From Heterostelium multicystogenum (lineage: Eukaryota > Evosea > Eumycetozoa > Acytosteliales > Acytosteliaceae): a stretch of 64,000 nucleotides of DNA. Where the stretch lies: the NCBI GenBank assembly GCA_003667245.1, contig RCNN01000089.1, positions 49,011 to 113,010 on the forward strand, in the 5' to 3' direction. Made by a program: the position numbers and the translations under genes. Shown here one piece after another: positions 59,522 to 64,000 of this stretch. A model generated the notes under the pieces. It was not told the DNA's origin and ran no database searches. It saw nothing but the letters and a program-made list of their open reading frames with translations. The first letter of the stretch is position 1, and each line of letters begins with the position of its first letter.

Positions 59522-62500
59522 ATGAGTTATTTGGAATATATAAATGATGGTGTTAGAGGATCTGGTAAATATATCTTGTTTAATAGTTATTATCATAAAA
59601 CAAACTATTAATAATATTAATATTTTATGATCGTAGATGGTATGAGCGGAGCCAGTGGATCATCAGGATCTGGATATGGTGGAAATGGTTCTCATGGTGG
59701 TCACGGTTTGCCAGGTCAAAGGGGAACAAATGCCGGAACCATTCAAACAACCATTTTTTCTAACCCACAAAACCAAATCGTTTTCCAATCTGTCTTTGGT
59801 CCAAATGAATTGTACATATTTTCAGAGTTACTTTTACCAACTATAAAAAATCTAACATGTCTTTTATAATTAGTTCTTCTGGATTCCAAAAAGTTGATGT
59901 TTTGGCAATGGAGATCCTTCAAATCATTTGGTTTTGTCCGCACATGGTGGTGATGGTGGACGAGGTGGTGACGGTGGAAGAGGAGGTGATGGTGCACAAG
60001 GTTATCCAGGTAGAGATGCTACAAGACATTCCGCTGGTACTGATGGTGGGGCTGGTGGAGATGGTGGTGACGGAGGTGACGGTGCCAATGGAGGTAACTC
60101 TGGAAATGGTGCAAACATCAACGTCTCCTGTAGAGAGGGAGATATGGATTTGCTGATGGTTCTCAAGCAACAAATTGGTGATACACTCGCTGGTACCCCT
60201 GGAAGTTACGGTTATGGTGGTAAAGGAGGTAGCGGTGGTAGTGGAGGTTACGGAGGTAGTTCCTACTCCTGGACTGAGGAGAGATACTATACTGACAGTA
60301 ACGGAAACAGATGTTCCACCACCGAGTCCTTTTCAAATCCGGGTGGATACAATGGTCCATCTGGAAACTCAGGACATTCAGGAAGAGATGGAAATAATGG
60401 TTACAGAGGTTCTGATGGACACTTCTCCATAACTGTCACAATGGACAGTGGACAACAATTGGTATATGGTTTCACCTTATGATTTGGCAGTTGATAAAAT
60501 TGAATATAACGACACAGTAGGATACGAAGTTATTGAACCAGGTGCAGATGTAAACCTTCTAGTGACACACCATAACGTTGGAGGAATGCCAACACCATCT
60601 GTTCAAAATATCTATGCCTACATCGATGACAATAAGTGGGTCATCTGTCCAGTGGCCAACCGTGTTCCTCTCAAGAAGTATATTGCATCCGGTAAAAAAG
60701 TGGAATTGTCTCGACCAATTCTTTTCAACATTGTTGATTTCCGCCAATCGTATCCTTTGCCTCGTGAGGCATTTACTGCCCCAGGTAAAATGGAACACCA
60801 AGCACTGGTAGAGCGTGTCAATCAAACCTTTTCAAGAGTACACAAGTCTGCTCACAGCTTTGTTGTAGAAATATCCAGTTCAAGCATCAATTATCAAAGG
60901 ACTTGACAGTATTGTTCTCGGTGATGAATCACCCATTATGTTTTTCAATATGGAATAAGTCAAAGCTGTCCATTGGTGTAAATGGTAGCAACGGTCCTTC
61001 TCGTGTACTATTCACAACTTTAAGAGTATCACCAAATTCTCAGGGTGGTACATTACGCTTGACACCAAATGATTTTGTCTTGCGTGATCAAAGTGGACGT
61101 ATTTATGACAATCACGAAGTAGGTTTGCACGCAAACATACCTGATCTCGGAGCCAATGGACTCAACTTCTTTACCAATACTTTCCAATTCACTGGTACTG
61201 CCTTGAAACCATACACTCGTGTATTGCTTGAATCCACTTTATTCCTTGGACACATCAAAGATATGGCCAATGCTCAACCTATTCAATCACGTCCATTTGA
61301 GGTTCAATTGTCTGAGGGTTACAATAACTCTCACCAGGCTGACATCCTTCTGGTAACCAATAATCAAACAGAATATGGTGAAGTCAGCGCATGGAGACAG
61401 TTGGCCAGCGACTTGGGATTGAGCGTTGCCGTTTGGAATGTCAATCTTTATAAGGATTTCAACATGGCCCACAAGAAAATGGATGGGCTTTCACTTCTCG
61501 AAGAGTTTGTTGGTAAAACAGTCGTATTCTTAAACAACACATTCGTAAGAGATGAGCATCGTTATGACGCAATTGTCTTCGCTCGTGCACTCGAGTTGTT
61601 CTCGGCTGCCAAATTCAGAGGAATTCACACATTAATCTATGGTATCAGAGGATTTGATATGAACAATGAATTGGTTCCATCGGTTGCAAATGATAAGATT
61701 GTAAGTGCCAGCTATTTCAAGAGTATTGAGGAATATACTCGTGCTTTGAAGCGTCGTATTCTCCAAGGTCCTGGATCAGCTCTTCCACTTCCCGCAACAT
61801 CTACTCCAACATTCTCTGCCATTGCCATCATCGACAAGAAACAAAGATTCATTGGTATTCATGCAACCATTCACACAATGTGTATCTATTCTCACCATCA
61901 TGATGTTTATCCATCGGAAACAATCTATCTTGACAACTTTAGTATCTCTGATCTCACCGATGATGCCTTCCAACTTAATCTCACCAAGTTGGATAAGAAG
62001 TTCCACTTTAAGAAAGTCACCGACAAGAAGGTACTAGAAAAGGCAGCCACTATGGAGACTCGTCTTAATTGTACTGTTGACCTCCAGGTTCTAAAAGAAA
62101 AGCTTAGAGGATTGGACTCTCCAGTCATCAATGGATCTGGTAGCGTTGTCAAAGAAGGACTCTTGGAGATGCGTAAGGGTGACAGAGGTTCATCAAGCTA
62201 CGTAAAGAGATATATGCACTTCAACGCAGCTGATCGTACCATTTCCAAGGTTGATGTCAATGGAAAAGAGGTTCAACAACCAAAGACCAAAAAGATTTAC
62301 TCACTCAATCGTTTCTCTGTTACACTTGGAAACCACTTTGGTAGTGAGTCCACAAAGGACCAAGCCACAACCTTCCAGTTGGTCACACCAGACAAGATCC
62401 TTTATCTTCGTGCCAAATCAACAGAGATTCGTGATGAGTGGATAGCTGCAATATCCACATTGCCCATGGTCGAAGTAACCAATGTCTACAGGGATCCATC

Positions 62501-63778
62501 CATGCAACTCAAGCTGACTGCTTCGCACTCCAATCTCTCACCAGATCGCACTAGAGCACCACTTCCATCTACCAACTCTATGACCGAGTATTATCCAATC
62601 AATATCATTCCAATTAATGAGCGTTTCATCTTCACCAAGCCCAAGCCAAAGGATCTTGAGGAAAAGGCCAATAAGTTGAGTAAGAAGCTTCGTAATCGTT
62701 TCCCTAATCAACGTAACATCGTAGTGTACGATGCCAGACCCAACAAGATTGACAAGTTTGCTACCTACTATTTGGGTACACTTGAAGTACATCGTTCACT
62801 TGACACCACAACCACTCATATTGTTCAAGTCAAGATTGACCAAAGACGCCGCAATTCACGACCCAACCTCTGTTCTTTCCTATCCAACCGTCTACAATCT
62901 CCTCAAGACCTTAGACTTCTCTCACAAGTTAAAGTCCCTCGACGACAAAGGCTTTGTAACCAAACTTTTGGTCAAGAAAGATTGCTACTTAGACACTTAT
63001 GACCTCTGTTCGCTTACACTTCTCTCCATCATTTCTGATATCGCAGAGGAGCAGTACCATTTCAGAGAATCAAAGTGGAGAGACAAGTTTAGTTCTGAAA
63101 AGATCTACTCTTTCCTCAGAACCTTGACTTTGATCAAGAACTACAAATTCGCACCACAGGAAGTGACAGGTGTTGACTCACCATTGGCCCATGTGCTTAT
63201 GGAAATTGGAATGCACTTTGAATATCATGAAGTCTTGCTCCACCAGCTTGGCAAGACAAGCTTCTTCCAAATCGTAGATGCAAAGCCGTCAATCAAGCAT
63301 CAAAGAAGCTTTGGTGGGAGATTGTGATGATCCACATAGGTGGTATGGATATTGAAAAAGCAGAAAAGTCAAAGGTTGACGCCGCTCTCAAGAAGAAGGT
63401 CACTGAGATAATGGAGGCCAAGTTGTCATTCTGGGAATCATATGCCGTCGCTGCACAACCAGCTCATGTACACGGATACCGTTTAGACGAGAAGAAAAAG
63501 ATCGTCAAGAACAAAGAAGCTGTCATCGAATGGTACCGTAAGCCCACTTCTCCAACTCTATCGTTGACACTATGTCCACACCAGATCTCGTTCTTACCAA
63601 GGAGCAGTTCCAACAAAAGACCATTGCGCCACGTCCTAATCAAGTTGAGGAGAGTCGAGCAACTTTCCACAACGAGACCGAGAGAAAAGACTTTATCAAC
63701 AAGATTTTGGTGAACCAACTCGGTGCAAAGCCCGAGTTGTTGGAGGCTCAAAAAACTCCAAGTCCAAGAACTATCTAA
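59522..63778 (+). CDS. Large Gly-rich (collagen-like) protein with PH domain, frameshifted
   Basis: Exon 1 59522-59564 joins to exon 2 at 59637 in frame. The N-terminus is a collagen-like Gly-rich stretch (59650-59730, 59930-60120, 60190-60400) with repeated GGDGG triplets. A beta-rich region with PYDLAVDKIEYND and IMFFN.WNKSKLSIG follows, then an alpha/beta segment (about 61320-61770) with ADILLVTNNQ, GLSVAVWNVN and KTVVFLNN strands. A PH domain lies at about 62150-62470 (VKEGLLEMRKG...YVKRYMHF, ending IRDEWIAAIS). A helical C-terminus follows, to the stop at 63778. About 1,390 residues in all. Frame is lost by one base near 59818, 59905, 60465, 60890, 62850, 63325 and 63540, several in T or A runs. 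I do not recognise the family; PH suggests phosphoinositide membrane targeting. Confidence 0.75.
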
Positions 63779-64000
63779 AGTCCAGCAAAATAGCCAGCTG
63801 TTCCCTCACAGTTTGCCACCTTTAAATTGGTAATCTCTATAATTACCAATCCGAATGAACCAAAAAAATTATTCATATTTAAATGTAATTTCAGAAAGTC
63901 ACTCACCAATCAATTTCAAATATTTATTAAACCCGACAATAAACTCAATAAATTTACGTATATCTAAAGACTTGTGGTATGGTGTGCTATAGCTCAATGT
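63779..64000. other. Intergenic end of window
   Basis: Downstream sequence of the Gly-rich PH protein gene. I see no gene start before the window ends. Confidence 0.5.

Overview
The window reads as nuclear DNA of a social amoeba (Dictyostelia). Intergenic DNA is very AT-rich, introns are short (about 50-120 nt) with GTAAGT-type donors, proteins carry Asn- and Gln-rich runs, and gene types typical of the group are present: a two-domain WRKY factor, F-box/Kelch and B-box/Kelch proteins, ILEI-domain proteins and a class 3 lipase. I cannot name the species from sequence alone.

Layout. 1-983: 3' part of a galE gene, minus strand. 3.8-6.1 kb: an unidentified multi-exon gene. 6.5-7.6 kb: a secreted lipase, minus. 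8.2-9.3 kb: a secreted protein of unknown function. 9.7-10.6 kb: a four-exon Mpv17/PMP22-family membrane protein. 10.6-13.0 kb: dipeptidyl peptidase III, minus, with a possible mitochondrial leader. 13.57 kb: a tRNA-Gly, followed at once by a short tRNA-derived, poly(A)-ended element. 14.3-26.1 kb: four tandem HEAT-repeat (importin-beta-like) paralogues in different states of decay; a 136-bp MITE sits in one spacer and the 5' end of one copy is inverted. 26.2-27.9 kb: TPR-MYND-SET protein, minus. 28.0-30.0 kb: acyl-CoA synthetase, minus. 30.6-31.1 kb: small polyQ protein. 32.0-33.5 kb: PLP-dependent decarboxylase of the DAP decarboxylase fold. 33.5-38.3 kb: long, mostly empty intergenic DNA. 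38.3-40.1 kb: F-box/Kelch. 41.3-44.7 kb: fimbrin-type actin-binding domain on a long coiled coil. 44.9-46.3 kb: 5'-truncated run of ILEI domains. 46.5 kb: second identical tRNA-Gly, minus. 47.0-48.9 kb: B-box/Kelch. 49.1-50.4 kb: FBXO3-like F-box/SUKH/ApaG, minus. 50.8-51.6 kb: glutathione S-transferase, minus. 52.6-55.6 kb: WRKY factor, minus. 55.6-59.5 kb: long intergenic stretch. 59.5-63.8 kb: large Gly-rich, PH-domain protein.

About half of the clearly conserved genes are broken by single-base shifts, often in A or T runs. Other genes of similar size are clean. This pattern suggests base-calling errors at least as much as gene decay, so I annotate across these shifts and note them. The tandem HEAT cluster is different: it has a nonsense substitution, an inversion and a microdeletion that homopolymer errors cannot explain. 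The genes are mostly independent housekeeping or regulatory genes; I see no operon-like functional unit apart from the HEAT cluster.
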